The notes below the pieces were generated by a model that was not told the origin of the DNA, did not search any database, and worked only from the letters and a program-made list of their open reading frames with translations. From NCBI RefSeq assembly GCF_008042045.1, contig NZ_RDBP01000012.1:895907-944075 (forward strand): a stretch of 48,169 nucleotides of DNA, read 5' to 3'. Positions within the stretch are counted from its first letter, which is position 1, and each line of letters opens with the position of its first letter. The translations under genes and the position numbers were made by a program. Below, one piece after another: positions 1-8,959 of the stretch. The DNA comes from Streptomyces sp. T39. GTDB taxonomy: Bacteria; Actinomycetota; Actinomycetes; Streptomycetales; Streptomycetaceae.

Positions 1-478
1 TCCGCGCCCGGCCCGCCCGCATCGGCAGCACCAGCGACTCGTCGACGAGCCGGGCGCTGCCCGTGCTGCACAGCAGTGCGGCGGCCGTGTGCTCGCGGAA
101 GGCCGGCCGGGAGGCGGCGGCCATCATGGTCATGCCGCCCATGGAGTGGCCCGCGACGACGGCCTTCTCACCGGGGGCGAGGACGGCCGTGAGCACGGCC
201 TCCAGGTCGTCGGCGAGCCGCTCGGTGCCGACGTCCGCGAGCGGGGTGCGGCCGTGGCCGCGCTGGTCGTAGGCGATGACGCGGTGGTCCCTCGCCAGGT
301 CGCGTATCTGCGCCGCCCAGAAGTGGGTCGAGCAGGTCCAGCCGTGGGCCAGCACCACCGTGGGCGCGCCCTCGGGGCCGTGGACCTCGACGTGGATGCG
401 GGAACCGTCGGCCGAGACGGCGGCCAGTTCCCGGGCCGCGACCGGGGGCGCGCCGGCGCGCCGGAGGAGACGGCTCAT
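1..478 (-). CDS. alpha/beta-fold hydrolase (C-terminal part beyond window)
   Basis: N-terminal ~159 residues of an alpha/beta hydrolase; the 3' part runs off the left edge. Visible are the oxyanion-hole segment LAHGWTCSTHFW (about residues 43-54), a DQRGHGRT strand-turn (about 71-78) and the nucleophile elbow AGHSMGG (about 109-115, Ser112). The catalytic Asp and His would lie outside the window. The ATG overlaps the stop of the upstream monooxygenase gene (ATGA), so the two are translationally coupled. Inference: after a Baeyer-Villiger monooxygenase turns a ketone into an ester or lactone, this hydrolase would open it. The exact substrate cannot be told. Confidence 0.85.
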   Translation of the reverse strand, partial: MSRLLRRAGAPPVAARELAAVSADGSRIHVEVHGPEGAPTVVLAHGWTCSTHFWAAQIRDLARDHRVIAYDQRGHGRTPLADVGTERLADDLEAVLTAVLAPGEKAVVAGHSMGGMTMMAAASRPAFREHTAAALLCSTGSARLVDESLVLPMRAGRAR

Positions 479-2037
479 GCGACGGCCTCCGTGTCCTTCG
501 CGCCGCCCTCGGCGCCGGGTTCGGCGGCCGTCGCGCCCACGGGGGCGAGCTGCCGGTGGCGTGCCGCCCTGGCCACCTCGTACTCGGCCAGGTCCACCGA
601 GCGGGTGGCGCTGCGGAACTCGGTGGTGGTGCCCGGCCAGATGGTGGTGTTGCGGCCGCTCGCGTCGAGGTACCAGCTGTTGCACCCGCCGGTGTTCCAG
701 ACGGTGCGCTCCATGCGCTGCTGCACACGGCGGTTCCACGCGTGGACGGCGGACGGGCGGGGGGAGAGCACGCTGCCCTCGCCGAGCACGTCCAGCTGGC
801 GCATGTAGTCGGCCAGGTAGTTCAGCTGGGACTCGATCATGAGGATCATGGACGAGTTCCCGAGGCCGGTGTTGGGCCCGATGATCGTCATCCAGTTGGG
901 GAAGCCCGCCGCGGTGGCGCCGCGCAGCGACTCCATGCCGTCCTTCCACGCCTCGGCGAGCGTGATCCCGTCGGCGCCGACGACCCGCTCGGCGATCGGC
1001 ATGTCGGTGACATGGAAGCCGGTGCCGAAGATGATCACGTCGGCCTCGGTCTCCGTGCCGTCCGCGGCGACCACCGTCGAGCCGCGCACCTCGGTCAGCC
1101 CGGACGCGACGACGTCCACGTTGGGCTGCGCGAGCGCCGGGTAGTACGTGCTGGACAGCAGGATGCGCTTGCAGCCGATGCGGTACGAGGGCGTCAGCTT
1201 GGCCCGCAGCTCCGGGTCCTTGATCGACTTGTTCATGTTCGCCTTGGCGAGCCGCTCGACCAGCCCGAGCTCGCCGGGCCGCTTGGTGAACGCCTGCACC
1301 TGGAGCTCCCGGATGCCCCACAGCAGGCCGCGCCGGGCGGTGCCGGTGAACGGCAGCTGCCGGTGCAGCCAGCGCTCGGCGCCCGAGATCCTGCGGTCCA
1401 CCCGCGGCATCACCCACGGGGGTGTGCGCTGGAAGAGCGTCAGGGCGGCGACCTTCGGCTGGATCGCGGGCACGATCTGGATGGCCGACGCGCCGGTGCC
1501 GATCATGGCGACGCGCTTGCCGGTCAGGTCGTAGTCGTGGTCCCAGCGGGCGGAGTGGAACACCTTCCCGGGGAAGTCGGCCAGGCCCGGGATGTCCGGT
1601 GTCTTCGGGTCGGACAGGGGGCCGGTGGCGGAGACGACGACGTCCGCGGTCAGCGTGCCCCGGGAGGTCTCGATCTCCCAGTGGGCCGCGTCGTCGTCCC
1701 AGCGCATCATCAGGACCTCGTGGTTCAGGCGCACATGGGGGCGCAGCCCGAAGGTGTCCGTGACGTGCTCCAGGTAGGCGCGGATGTGCTCCTGGCCGGA
1801 GAACGTGCGCGGCCAGTCGGGGTTCGGCGCGAAGGAGAAGGAGTACAGGTGCGACGGGACGTCGCAGGCGCAGCCCGGATAGCTGTTGTCCCGCCAGGTA
1901 CCGCCCACCGAGTCCGCGCGCTCCAGCACGACGAAGTCCGTGATCCCTTCGCGGCGCAGCCGGACCGCGGCCCCGAGGCCGCCGAATCCGGATCCGATCA
2001 CCGCCACTCGTACATGCTCGTGCTGCTGCTCGGTCAT
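475..2037 (-). CDS. Baeyer-Villiger type flavin monooxygenase
   Basis: 520 residues, the normal length for class B flavoprotein monooxygenases. An N-terminal FAD Rossmann motif GSGFGG sits at about 15-20, a second NADPH-binding GTGASA motif at about 180-185, and between them FPGKVFHSARWD (154-165) matches the Baeyer-Villiger fingerprint FxGxxxHxxxW[P/D]. Family knowledge: such enzymes use NADPH and O2 to insert oxygen next to a ketone. The start is an ATG preceded by AGGAGG. It is the first gene of a two-gene unit with the hydrolase and is divergent from the MerR gene, across two palindromes that may be its operator. The substrate cannot be deduced. Confidence 0.9.
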   Translation of the reverse strand: MTEQQHEHVRVAVIGSGFGGLGAAVRLRREGITDFVVLERADSVGGTWRDNSYPGCACDVPSHLYSFSFAPNPDWPRTFSGQEHIRAYLEHVTDTFGLRPHVRLNHEVLMMRWDDDAAHWEIETSRGTLTADVVVSATGPLSDPKTPDIPGLADFPGKVFHSARWDHDYDLTGKRVAMIGTGASAIQIVPAIQPKVAALTLFQRTPPWVMPRVDRRISGAERWLHRQLPFTGTARRGLLWGIRELQVQAFTKRPGELGLVERLAKANMNKSIKDPELRAKLTPSYRIGCKRILLSSTYYPALAQPNVDVVASGLTEVRGSTVVAADGTETEADVIIFGTGFHVTDMPIAERVVGADGITLAEAWKDGMESLRGATAAGFPNWMTIIGPNTGLGNSSMILMIESQLNYLADYMRQLDVLGEGSVLSPRPSAVHAWNRRVQQRMERTVWNTGGCNSWYLDASGRNTTIWPGTTTEFRSATRSVDLAEYEVARAARHRQLAPVGATAAEPGAEGGAKDTEAVA

Positions 2038-2136
2038 ACCGCCGCCTCCTGCTGAAACCGCCGAACGTCCCGTGTAGCCGTTCCTTCATGAACGCTGCCA
2101 GCAATCACTGGCATGGTTGGGAGGGTAGAGCAGGGA

Positions 2137-2180
2137 CCTACCGAGCGGTAGGGGTACGACCCCACAAGTTACCGGCGGTA
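2137..2180. promoter_or_regulatory. two TACCG/CGGTA palindromes in the BVMO-MerR divergent promoter region
   Basis: CCTACCG-AG-CGGTAGG (2137-2152) is a perfect inverted repeat and TACCG-G-CGGTA (2170-2180) is a second with the same arms. They lie between the divergent starts at 2037 and 2198. Arms of this type are common operators in actinobacteria. Which protein binds is inference; the adjacent MerR protein is the natural candidate. Confidence 0.55.
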
Positions 2181-2197
2181 CAACATAGGCTTCGGGT

Positions 2198-2851
2198 GTG
2201 ACTGGACCGCGTGAGTACCGCATGGAGGAGCTGGCCGAGGAAGCCGGCATCACGGTGCGCACCCTGCGCTTCTACCGGGAACGAGGGCTGATCCAGCCAC
2301 CGCGCCGCGAGGGCCGCATCGCCTGGTACGACGAACACCACCTGGCCAGGCTGCGGACGATCGGCGCCCTGCTGGAGCGCGGCCACACGCTCAACGGCAT
2401 CGCCGACCTGGCCACGACGCTGGAGAGCGGCCGCGACATGGGCGAGGCCCTCGGGCTCGTGGAGCCCACCGAGGAGACGCCCGTCCGGCTCACCCCCGAG
2501 GCGCTCGCCGACTACTTCGAGGGCGAGGTCACACCCGAGAACCTGTCCAGGGCGCTGGAGCTCGGCTACCTGGCCATCGACGGCGACGAGATCGTCCACA
2601 TCAGCCGCCGTCTGCTGGAGGTGTCCGCCGCGCTGGTCCGCGAGGGCATACCCCTGGCCGTCGTCCTGGAGTCGGGACGGCGCATCCGCGAGCACGCCGA
2701 GGCCCTCGCGGACCTGTTCTTCGACGCCCTGGCCGCCCACGCGAAGGAGCCGGACGCGGAGCGCCTGCGGCCCCTCGCCAAGAGCGTGGTGGACGCGGAG
2801 CTGTCGATGGCGATGGACCGCCGCCTGGCGGGCTCCCCCGACGACCGCTGA
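2198..2851 (+). CDS. MerR family transcriptional regulator
   Basis: 217 residues. The N-terminal winged helix-turn-helix is typical of MerR proteins: YRMEELAEEAGITVRTLRFY followed by RERGLIQPP and a basic wing (about residues 7-45). The rest is a helical region with no recognised ligand-binding motif and no cysteines that would suggest metal sensing. The GTG start lies 6 nt after a TAGGCT -10-like hexamer (2186-2191) with no Shine-Dalgarno sequence, which fits a leaderless mRNA. It is divergent from the monooxygenase/hydrolase unit and probably regulates it and itself. Confidence 0.88.
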   Translation: MTGPREYRMEELAEEAGITVRTLRFYRERGLIQPPRREGRIAWYDEHHLARLRTIGALLERGHTLNGIADLATTLESGRDMGEALGLVEPTEETPVRLTPEALADYFEGEVTPENLSRALELGYLAIDGDEIVHISRRLLEVSAALVREGIPLAVVLESGRRIREHAEALADLFFDALAAHAKEPDAERLRPLAKSVVDAELSMAMDRRLAGSPDDR

Positions 2852-2878
2852 CCGCATCCGGCGCCCGGGTGCGGCCCT

Positions 2879-3676
2879 CTACAGCCCGTAGACCGCGCTC
2901 ACGGGCGCGTGGTCGCTCCACCGCTCCCCGTGCGTCGCGGCGCGCTCGACCCATGCCTTCACGGCGCGGCCCGCGAGCCCGGGGGTCGCCACCTGGAGGT
3001 CGATGCGCCAGCCGGTGTCGTTGTCGAACGCCCGCCCGCGGTACGACCACCACGAGTAGGGGCCCTCCTGGCCGGGGTGCAGGGCCCGCACGACGTCGAC
3101 GTAGCCGGCCTCCTCGTACACGCGGGTGAGCCACTCCCGCTCCTCGGGCAGGAAGCCGGAGTTCTTCCGGTTGCCCTTGTGGTTCTTCAGGTCGGCCTCC
3201 TGGTGGGCGATGTTCCAGTCGCCGCAGACCACGACCTCCCGGCCGTCCGCCGCCGAGCGTTCCCTCAGCTCCCCGAGGTAGACCAGGAACTCGTCCATGA
3301 AGCGCGTCTTCTCGTCCTGGCGCTCCGTGCCGACCTCGCCGGACGGCAGATACAGGCTCGCGACCGTCACGCCGGGCAGATCGGCCTCCACATAGCGGCC
3401 GCTGCCGTCGAACTCGGCCGACCCGAAGCCGACGCGCACCCGGTCCGGCTCGCGCCGGGTGTAGAGGGCGACGCCCGCGCGGCCCTTGGCCGCCGCGGGG
3501 GCGTGCACGGTGAACCAGCCCTCGGGGCTGCGCACCTCCTGCGGCAGCTGAGCCGCCTCGGCGCGCACCTCCTGGAGGCAGACCACGTCTGCGGAGGTCC
3601 CGGCCAGCCACTCCACGAAGCCCTTCTTCGCGGCGGCGCGCAGCCCGTTCACATTCACGGAGGTCACGGTGAGCAT
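2879..3676 (-). CDS. xth: exodeoxyribonuclease III
   Basis: 265 residues, the full length of the ExoIII/AP endonuclease family. Motifs in order: VNVNGLRAA (N7/N10 region), CLQEVRAE with metal-binding Glu36, the central GDWNIAHQEADLKN segment (Asp/Asn active-site pair), and a C-terminal SDHAPV with the catalytic Asp-His. Role: cleaves DNA 5' of abasic sites and degrades 3' ends in base-excision repair. The ATG start at 3676 faces the acetyltransferase gene across an ~88-bp divergent spacer. It converges on the MerR gene with a 27-bp gap. Confidence 0.93.
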   Translation of the reverse strand: MLTVTSVNVNGLRAAAKKGFVEWLAGTSADVVCLQEVRAEAAQLPQEVRSPEGWFTVHAPAAAKGRAGVALYTRREPDRVRVGFGSAEFDGSGRYVEADLPGVTVASLYLPSGEVGTERQDEKTRFMDEFLVYLGELRERSAADGREVVVCGDWNIAHQEADLKNHKGNRKNSGFLPEEREWLTRVYEEAGYVDVVRALHPGQEGPYSWWSYRGRAFDNDTGWRIDLQVATPGLAGRAVKAWVERAATHGERWSDHAPVSAVYGL

Positions 3677-3764
3677 TGCTGCACCCTACCCATCCGCGGA
3701 GCCCGTCCCGGAACGGGAGACCACCCGCCCGGGTGCCCCTTCGCATGGCCGTACGCTTTTCAAC

Positions 3765-4250
3765 ATGCAGCTCAGAGTCACGGCTTTCGACCACCCCGAC
3801 GCCGTCACCCTCAACGACCAGGTGCAGCTGGAGTACATCCGGCGCTACGGCGACGGCGAGGGCGACGCGACACCGCTGGACGCCACGATGTTCCTGCCGC
3901 CGCGTGGCCTGTATCTCATCGCCTACGACGGCGACCGCCCCTGCGCGACCGGCGGCTGGCGCACCCAGGACGAGAACCCCATGGGCTACGCGAACGGCGA
4001 CGCCGAGCTCAAGCGGATGTACGTGGTCCCCGAGGCGCGCGGCCTGGGTCTCGCCCGCCGCATCCTCGCGGCCCTGGAGGAGGACGCCCGCACGGCGGGC
4101 CGCACCCGGATGGTCCTGGAGACGGGCGACATGCAGCCGGAGGCGATCGCCCTCTACCGCTCCAGCGGCTACGAGCCCTGCGCGAAGTTCGGCCACTACC
4201 GGTTCGAGGACAGCAGCCGCTGCATGGCCAAACCGCTGTCCCGGCCCTGA
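3765..4250 (+). CDS. GNAT family N-acetyltransferase
   Basis: 161 residues. The central ELKRMYVVPEARGLGLARRI stretch is motif A of GNAT proteins (acetyl-CoA pyrophosphate loop RGLGLA), followed by a C-terminal ALYRSSGYEPCAKFGHY motif B. The ATG at 3765 is used because homology-like sequence begins there and an upstream in-frame start would overlap the divergent xth gene. The substrate is unknown. A GC-rich hairpin (4267-4296) follows directly. Nothing odd in the sequence. Confidence 0.85.
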   Translation: MQLRVTAFDHPDAVTLNDQVQLEYIRRYGDGEGDATPLDATMFLPPRGLYLIAYDGDRPCATGGWRTQDENPMGYANGDAELKRMYVVPEARGLGLARRILAALEEDARTAGRTRMVLETGDMQPEAIALYRSSGYEPCAKFGHYRFEDSSRCMAKPLSRP

Positions 4251-4266
4251 CCCGGCCACCGCTTCG

Positions 4267-4296
4267 CGGGCCCCGGCGGATTCCGCCCGGGGCCCG
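4267..4296 (+). terminator. hairpin terminator after the acetyltransferase gene
   Basis: CGGGCCCCGGCGGA pairs with TCCGCCCGGGGCCCG with one bulged base, 17 bp after the stop codon. There is no T-run, as is usual for Streptomyces terminators. Confidence 0.6.
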
Positions 4297-4403
4297 TCTC
4301 ACGCCCGCCCGAGGCGGCGGGCGCGGGTGTGAGTTACGCCACCGCGCGGCCCGGGCCCAGGGGCACGACGGACGCAGACACCCTGCCCTTGCACGGAAAC
4401 GAC

Positions 4404-4437
4404 GAAGTCCCCGCCGGATCTCTCCGACGGGGACTTC
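4404..4437 (-). terminator. terminator of the tRNA-Ala gene
   Basis: GAAGTCCCCGCCGGA and TCCGACGGGGACTTC form a 15-bp stem with one mismatch, starting 10 bp downstream of the tRNA 3' end on the minus strand. Confidence 0.75.
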
Positions 4438-4446
4438 CATCTGTTG

Positions 4447-4520
4447 TGGACCTGTGGGGATTTGAACCCCAGACCCCCTCGATGCGAACGAGGTGCGCTA
4501 CCAGACTGCGCCACAGGCCC
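4447..4520 (-). tRNA. tRNA-Ala (anticodon CGC)
   Basis: The 74-nt cloverleaf folds fully on the minus strand: acceptor GGGCCTG/CAGGTCC, D-stem GCGC/GCGC, anticodon stem CCTCG/CGAGG with loop TTCGCAT, and T-arm TGGGG-TTCAAAT-CCCCA. The anticodon CGC reads GCG (Ala). CCA is not encoded. A terminator hairpin follows. Confidence 0.93.
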
Positions 4521-4626
4521 TTGCAACGAGTGAAACTCTAGCACCCCGATCGCGGTGCTCAAAAACCCGTATCCCGGCGGCGGCCTCGCAGGTCACGAAC
4601 GCCGCCGGGATCGGCTTCACCCGGTC

Positions 4627-5742
4627 TCACTCATTGGCCGCACGCGGCCGGTCGTCATCCGCGTACTGATCGAACAGCGGCGTGCGGCCCCGGTCGCGGG
4701 ACCGGCGCTGCTGCGGTGGCCGGCGGCCGGCCGGCGGCTCGACGTGCGGCTGGTCCTGCTGCCGGTCCGCGGGCCCGGCCGCCGACGAGCGGGCCGCGCT
4801 CCAGGTCTCCGGATCGGTGACGTCCACACCGCTCGACGCCCGCGGGGCGACGGGGGCGGTGACATAGGTGGGCAGCGGGACGGGCACGGGCTCCCAGCTG
4901 TCGCCCGCGGCCGGACCGCGCTGGCGCTGCTGGTCCACCCATTCCGCGTGGTCCGTCTGCTCCACCAGGGCGCGGCGGCCCGCCTCCTGGGGCGACACCA
5001 CCGGTTCCGGTTCCGGGTCGGCCTGCGCGACGGGCTCCTCGTCGGGCTCCGCCGGCTCGGCGTCGGACTGATGCCGGCGCGGGCGGTTCTCCCGCAGGCG
5101 CTGCGCCGCCGCCTCGGCCTGCCGCCGGTCCATGACGAACGCGAACCGGCGCCGCTCCTGGGCCCGCAGATGCACGATGTAGACGCTCAGGAGCACGGCG
5201 GGCAGCGCGGGCGCCCACAGGAGGCCGAGACCGCCCACCGCGGCGACGACCGCGCCGGCGGTGAAGGCGACGAAGAGGAGCGTGGTCGTCCGTCTGCGGC
5301 GGGCCAGGACCTGGCTGCGCCGCGCGCGTTCCGCCGCCGCGCGGTCCGGCCGGGCGTCCTTGCGGGGCCGGCCGCCCTGCCGGGGGCGGGGGGCGGCGTC
5401 CGCGGACTCCGGCCGGGGTGCGCCCGGGGCGGCCCCGGCAGGGGCCTGAGGGCGCAATTCGGTTCGGGGCGCGGCGAAGGCCCGGACGTCCACGGAACTC
5501 AAACGGTCCGTGGGCGCATCCGGGTCGACGTCGTACTCGGGCTGCTCGGCGGTGCGTCCCCGCAGTTCCCTGGCGTACCGCCGCTCCATTCCCGCCCGGC
5601 CCGACAACAGCCGGATGGCGGTGGAGAAGCGTTCCGTCGGACGGGCTTCGTTCAGCTCGTCCTGCCTGCGGAGCCACATCGGCACCAAGTAGGCGGCCCA
5701 GGCCCCGACGATGACTGCGTAGATGAGGCCGCTGCTGCTCAC
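4627..5742 (-). CDS. glpR: GlpR-like membrane protein (receptor for gephyrin-like Glp)
   Basis: 371 residues. An N-terminal membrane helix (SGLIYAVIVGAWAAYLVP, about 4-21) is followed by LRRQDELNEARPTERFSTA, then a long charged Pro/Ala-rich cytoplasmic region containing two closely spaced hydrophobic segments (about 170-205). This layout and N-terminus match the actinobacterial protein named GlpR, which in Corynebacterium glutamicum anchors the MoeA-like protein Glp at the divisome. The glp gene lies 1.9 kb upstream in the same cluster. The GTG at 5742 is chosen because the membrane helix starts there; TACGGT lies 7 nt upstream, so the mRNA may be leaderless. Function in Streptomyces is inferred. 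Confidence 0.75.
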   Translation of the reverse strand: MSSSGLIYAVIVGAWAAYLVPMWLRRQDELNEARPTERFSTAIRLLSGRAGMERRYARELRGRTAEQPEYDVDPDAPTDRLSSVDVRAFAAPRTELRPQAPAGAAPGAPRPESADAAPRPRQGGRPRKDARPDRAAAERARRSQVLARRRRTTTLLFVAFTAGAVVAAVGGLGLLWAPALPAVLLSVYIVHLRAQERRRFAFVMDRRQAEAAAQRLRENRPRRHQSDAEPAEPDEEPVAQADPEPEPVVSPQEAGRRALVEQTDHAEWVDQQRQRGPAAGDSWEPVPVPLPTYVTAPVAPRASSGVDVTDPETWSAARSSAAGPADRQQDQPHVEPPAGRRPPQQRRSRDRGRTPLFDQYADDDRPRAANE

Positions 5743-5749
5743 GCAACAC

Positions 5750-5755
5750 ACCGTA
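5750..5755 (-). promoter_or_regulatory. -10-like hexamer for a leaderless glpR transcript
   Basis: TACGGT on the minus strand, followed by 7 nt and the GTG start. No Shine-Dalgarno sequence precedes the start. No good -35 box is visible. The region upstream (about 5815-5895) is unusually AT-rich for this genome and contains a run of seven T's. Confidence 0.4.
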
Positions 5756-5878
5756 GAGGGATTTGCGCAACGGCATCCGCCAATTGGCCCGGTGTGTCGC
5801 ACGATCTGGCTCATATCACGGACTTTTTTTGTGATTTCCGGGATCGAACCGCGCGCCTCGCCGACCCATTTCGAACAT

Positions 5879-6532
5879 TTATTTTATTTCTTGGGCCGCT
5901 CCGGGTGACGATCCCGGCCGGCTCCCACGTCGCGCCTGGTGCCAGCGTCTGACCAGCCCTTCGGGGACCTCGTCGGCGGTCAGCGCGAAGACGAGATGGT
6001 CGCGCCAGGCGCCGTCGATGTGGAGATAGCGGGGCCGCAGCCCTTCCTCGCGGAATCCGAGTTTCTCCACCACCCGCCGGCTGGGGCCGTTCTCCGGGCG
6101 AATGCAGACCTCGATGCGGTGCAGCCCGACGCCCCGGAAGCAGTGGTCCACGGCGAGGGCCACCGCCGTCGGCATGACGCCCCGGCCCGCCACCTCACGG
6201 TCGACCCAGTAGCCCACATGACCCGAGCACATCGAGCCCCAGGTGATCCCGGCGACGGTCAACTGGCCCACCAGACGCCCCTGGTACTCGATGACGAAGG
6301 GCATCATGCGCCCCGCGTTCGCCTCGGACCGCAGGTGGCGCACCATCTGACGGTACGTCGGACGCTGGGCCACCGGACCGCCCGGGGCCGGCGGCGGGAT
6401 GGTGGCCTCCCACGGGCGAAGCCACTCGCGGTTGCGGCGGTTGACCTCGCGCCAGATCCGCTGGTCGCGCATTCTTATGGGGCGGAGGACGACGTCGCCG
6501 TCCGCCAGGATCACGGGCCAGGTGACGTTCAT
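5879..6532 (-). CDS. RimJ/RimL-type GNAT N-acetyltransferase
   Basis: 217 residues. Features of the RimJ/RimL subfamily: N-terminal DVVLRPIRMRD, a long loop with WLRPWEATIPPP, then VGYWVDREVAGRGVMPTAVA (acetyl-CoA binding) and the C-terminal RRVVEKLGFREEGLRPRYL. Such enzymes acetylate N-terminal amines of proteins; the target here is unknown. Its ATG overlaps the stop of the mogA-like gene (ATGA), so it is part of the moco cluster. A RimJ-like gene between moco genes and glpR seems a stable actinobacterial arrangement (recollection, not tested). Confidence 0.85.
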   Translation of the reverse strand: MNVTWPVILADGDVVLRPIRMRDQRIWREVNRRNREWLRPWEATIPPPAPGGPVAQRPTYRQMVRHLRSEANAGRMMPFVIEYQGRLVGQLTVAGITWGSMCSGHVGYWVDREVAGRGVMPTAVALAVDHCFRGVGLHRIEVCIRPENGPSRRVVEKLGFREEGLRPRYLHIDGAWRDHLVFALTADEVPEGLVRRWHQARRGSRPGSSPGAAQEIK

Positions 6533-7092
6533 GACGGCTGCGGCGCCTCGTCCTGTCCGGGCGGCTCCAGCGGTCCGGCGGAGCCGGGCGCACCGCCGGG
6601 CGCGGGATGGTCGCCGCCGCGGAGCTGGTCGACCGCGTGGGCCAGCAGCGGCTCCAGGACGGCGAGGCCGTCGCGCACGCCGCCGCTGGAACCGGGGAGA
6701 TTGACGATCAGCGTACGGCCGGCGACACCGGCGACACCGCGCGAGAGCGCTGCCGTCGGCACCTTCTGACGCCCGAACGCCCGGATCGCCTCCGGGATGC
6801 CGGGGACCTCGTGGTCGAGCAGGGCCCGGGTGACGTCGGGCGTGCGGTCGGTGGGCGAGATGCCGGTGCCACCGGTGGTCAGGACCACGTCGTACCCGCC
6901 GGCGACGCCCTCGCGGATCGCCTCCCCGACGGGATCGCCGTCCGGGACCACGCGAGGGCCCTCGACGGTGAAGCCCATCCGCCGCAGCCCCTCGGCGATC
7001 AGCGGGCCGCCCCTGTCCTCGTACACGCCGGCCGCGGCCCGGTTGGACGCGGTGACGACCAGGGCGCGGTACGGAGCGCCGTCGGTGCTCAC
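6529..7092 (-). CDS. MogA/MoaB family molybdenum cofactor protein
   Basis: 187 residues. The MPT-binding MoCF fold is recognised by [20 protein letters not shown], the glycine loop [18 protein letters not shown] and the [12 protein letters not shown] segment near the C-terminus. Family role: adenylylation of molybdopterin before Mo insertion. The GTG start overlaps the moaC stop (GTGA), and the stop overlaps the next gene. The C-terminal ~25 residues are Pro/Gly-rich and probably disordered. Confidence 0.9.
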   Translation of the reverse strand: MSTDGAPYRALVVTASNRAAAGVYEDRGGPLIAEGLRRMGFTVEGPRVVPDGDPVGEAIREGVAGGYDVVLTTGGTGISPTDRTPDVTRALLDHEVPGIPEAIRAFGRQKVPTAALSRGVAGVAGRTLIVNLPGSSGGVRDGLAVLEPLLAHAVDQLRGGDHPAPGGAPGSAGPLEPPGQDEAPQPS

Positions 7093-7580
7093 GACTCCGT
7101 CCTCTCGCGGGACCAGTCACCGGACTTGCCGCCGGTCTTCTCCTCGACCCGGATGCCGGTGATGACGGCGGCCTTGTCCACGGCCTTCACCATGTCGACG
7201 ACGGTGAGTGCCGCTACGGAGACCGCCGTCAGCGCCTCCATCTCGACGCCGGTGCGGTCCGTCGTCCTCACCGTCGCCGCGATCTCCACCGCGTCGTCGG
7301 CGACCGACAGGTCCAGCTTCACCCCGGAGACCGCGAGCGGGTGGCACAGCGGAATCAGGTCGGGGGTCCGCTTGGCGCCCATGATCCCGGCGATCCTGGC
7401 CGTGGCGAGGGCGTCGCCCTTGGGCACGCCCTCGCCGCGCAGCAGTTCCACGACCTGGGGCGACACCAGGACGCGACCGGTAGCCCGCGCGGTGCGGGCG
7501 GTCACGTCCTTCTGGGAGACGTCGACCATGCGGGCCGCCCCCGCCTCGTCGATGTGCGTCAGCCTGCCTTGCGTACTCAT
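7089..7580 (-). CDS. moaC: cyclic pyranopterin monophosphate synthase MoaC
   Basis: 163 residues, the usual length. Diagnostic segments are [18 protein letters not shown] at the N-terminus, the [14 protein letters not shown] active-site motif, and [20 protein letters not shown] with the catalytic Lys in VKAVDK. Role: with MoaA converts GTP to cyclic pyranopterin monophosphate. moaA is not in this window. The ATG at 7580 is preferred over an in-frame ATG 99 bp upstream that would overlap glp; GGGAG lies 12 nt before it. Translationally coupled to the mogA-like gene. Confidence 0.93.
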   Translation of the reverse strand: MSTQGRLTHIDEAGAARMVDVSQKDVTARTARATGRVLVSPQVVELLRGEGVPKGDALATARIAGIMGAKRTPDLIPLCHPLAVSGVKLDLSVADDAVEIAATVRTTDRTGVEMEALTAVSVAALTVVDMVKAVDKAAVITGIRVEEKTGGKSGDWSRERTES

Positions 7581-7653
7581 GTGCGCCTGTGCTCCCGATC
7601 CGGCCCCGAGAGGGCCTTGTGTGGGCAGACACGGTACCGCCACAGCGGGGCCG

Positions 7654-8955
7654 TCACCCCAGGAGGACCACGTCGACACCGGCGCCGGGCTCCACGGACG
7701 TGGTGGCCTCCGGGACGACGATCAGGCAGTCGGCGTGCGCGAGGGCGGCCACGAGATGCGAACCGGCCCCGCCGACAGGGGTGACGCGGCCCGCCTCCTG
7801 GTCGTACGTGCCCCGCAGGAACTGGCGCTTGCCCTCCGGCGACGTCAGCGCCTTGTCGGCGGCGAGCACCGCGCGGGCGGTCGGCCGGTGGACGTCGGGG
7901 AGGCCCATCAGGGCGCGGATCGCGGGGCGCACGAACAACTCGAAGGAGACATAGCTGGAGACCGGATTGCCCGGCAGGGCGAGCAGCGGGGTGTGCTCGG
8001 GGCCGATGGAGCCGAAGCCCTGGGGCTTGCCCGGCTGCATGGCGAGCCTGCGGAAGTCGATGCCGCTGCCGGGCACGTCCTCGTCGCCGACCGAGGCGAG
8101 CGCCTCCTTGACGACGTCGTACGCGCCCACGCTCACGCCGCCGGTGGTGACCAGCAGATCGGCGCGGATCAGCTGGTCCTCGATGGTGGACCGCAGCGTC
8201 TCGGCGTCGTCGGTGACCGCGCCGACCCGGTAGGAGATCGCTCCGGCGTCACGGGCGGCGGCCGCGAGGGCGAAGCTGTTGGAGTCGTAGATCTGGCCCT
8301 CTGCCAGCTTCTCGCCCGGCTGGACCAGTTCGCTGCCGGTGGACAGGACGACCACACGGGGGCGGGGCCGGACCCGGACGGTGCCCCGGCCGATGGCGGC
8401 GAGCAGACCGATCTGCGGCGGGCCGAGCACGGTGCCCGCGGCGAGGGCGAGGTCGCCGGCCTGGACGTCGCTGCCCCGGGCGCGCACATGGGCGCGCTCC
8501 TGCGCCGGGCGGTGCACCCGCACCTCACCGCTCGCGCCCTCAGGCGCCTGGCCGGCCGGGCGCATGGTGCTGGCGGCGCCCCCGCCAGCGCCGCCGTCCG
8601 TCCACTCCACGGGGACGACCGCCTGGGCTCCCGGGGGCAGCGGAGCGCCGGTCATGATGCGCGCCGCCTGCCCCGGGCCCACCGTGGGCAGACCGTCGCT
8701 GCCGGCCGCGACGTCGCCGATGACCGTGAGCACGGCGGGGAACTCCTCGCTCGCGCCCGCGACATCGGCGACCCGGACGGCATACCCGTCCATGGAGCTG
8801 TTGTCGAAGGGGGGCAGCGCGACCGGGACGGTGACGTCCTCGACCAGGACACAGCCCTGCGCGTCCGGCAGTTGCAGCTCGATCGGGTCGAGCGGCCGGA
8901 TCGCGGAGAGGATGTCCTCCAGATGGTCGTCCACCGACCAGATCGTGCTGCTCAC
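7654..8955 (-). CDS. glp: MoeA-like molybdopterin molybdotransferase (Glp)
   Basis: 433 residues with the MoeA/gephyrin E-domain pattern: [13 protein letters not shown] near residue 50, [19 protein letters not shown], the MPT-binding [11 protein letters not shown], and [15 protein letters not shown] flexible insert of ~35 residues rich in Ala/Gly follows the second motif. Known roles: Mo insertion into adenylylated molybdopterin; in Corynebacterium the Glp branch also binds FtsZ and the membrane receptor GlpR. Co-location with a glpR homologue supports the Glp label, but a plain MoeA role is not excluded. GTG start, 4 nt after the galU stop. Confidence 0.85.
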   Translation of the reverse strand: MSSTIWSVDDHLEDILSAIRPLDPIELQLPDAQGCVLVEDVTVPVALPPFDNSSMDGYAVRVADVAGASEEFPAVLTVIGDVAAGSDGLPTVGPGQAARIMTGAPLPPGAQAVVPVEWTDGGAGGGAASTMRPAGQAPEGASGEVRVHRPAQERAHVRARGSDVQAGDLALAAGTVLGPPQIGLLAAIGRGTVRVRPRPRVVVLSTGSELVQPGEKLAEGQIYDSNSFALAAAARDAGAISYRVGAVTDDAETLRSTIEDQLIRADLLVTTGGVSVGAYDVVKEALASVGDEDVPGSGIDFRRLAMQPGKPQGFGSIGPEHTPLLALPGNPVSSYVSFELFVRPAIRALMGLPDVHRPTARAVLAADKALTSPEGKRQFLRGTYDQEAGRVTPVGGAGSHLVAALAHADCLIVVPEATTSVEPGAGVDVVLLG

Positions 8956-8959
8956 GGTG

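Noticed and set aside
4299..4562. Peptide with GPVAQSGSAPRSHRGGLGF
   Set aside because: It is the tRNA-Ala gene read as protein, a frequent false gene call.
5838..5870. GGGATCGAACC-like T-arm on the plus strand
   Set aside because: The flanking bases do not form a 5-bp T-stem and no anticodon or acceptor arm can be folded.
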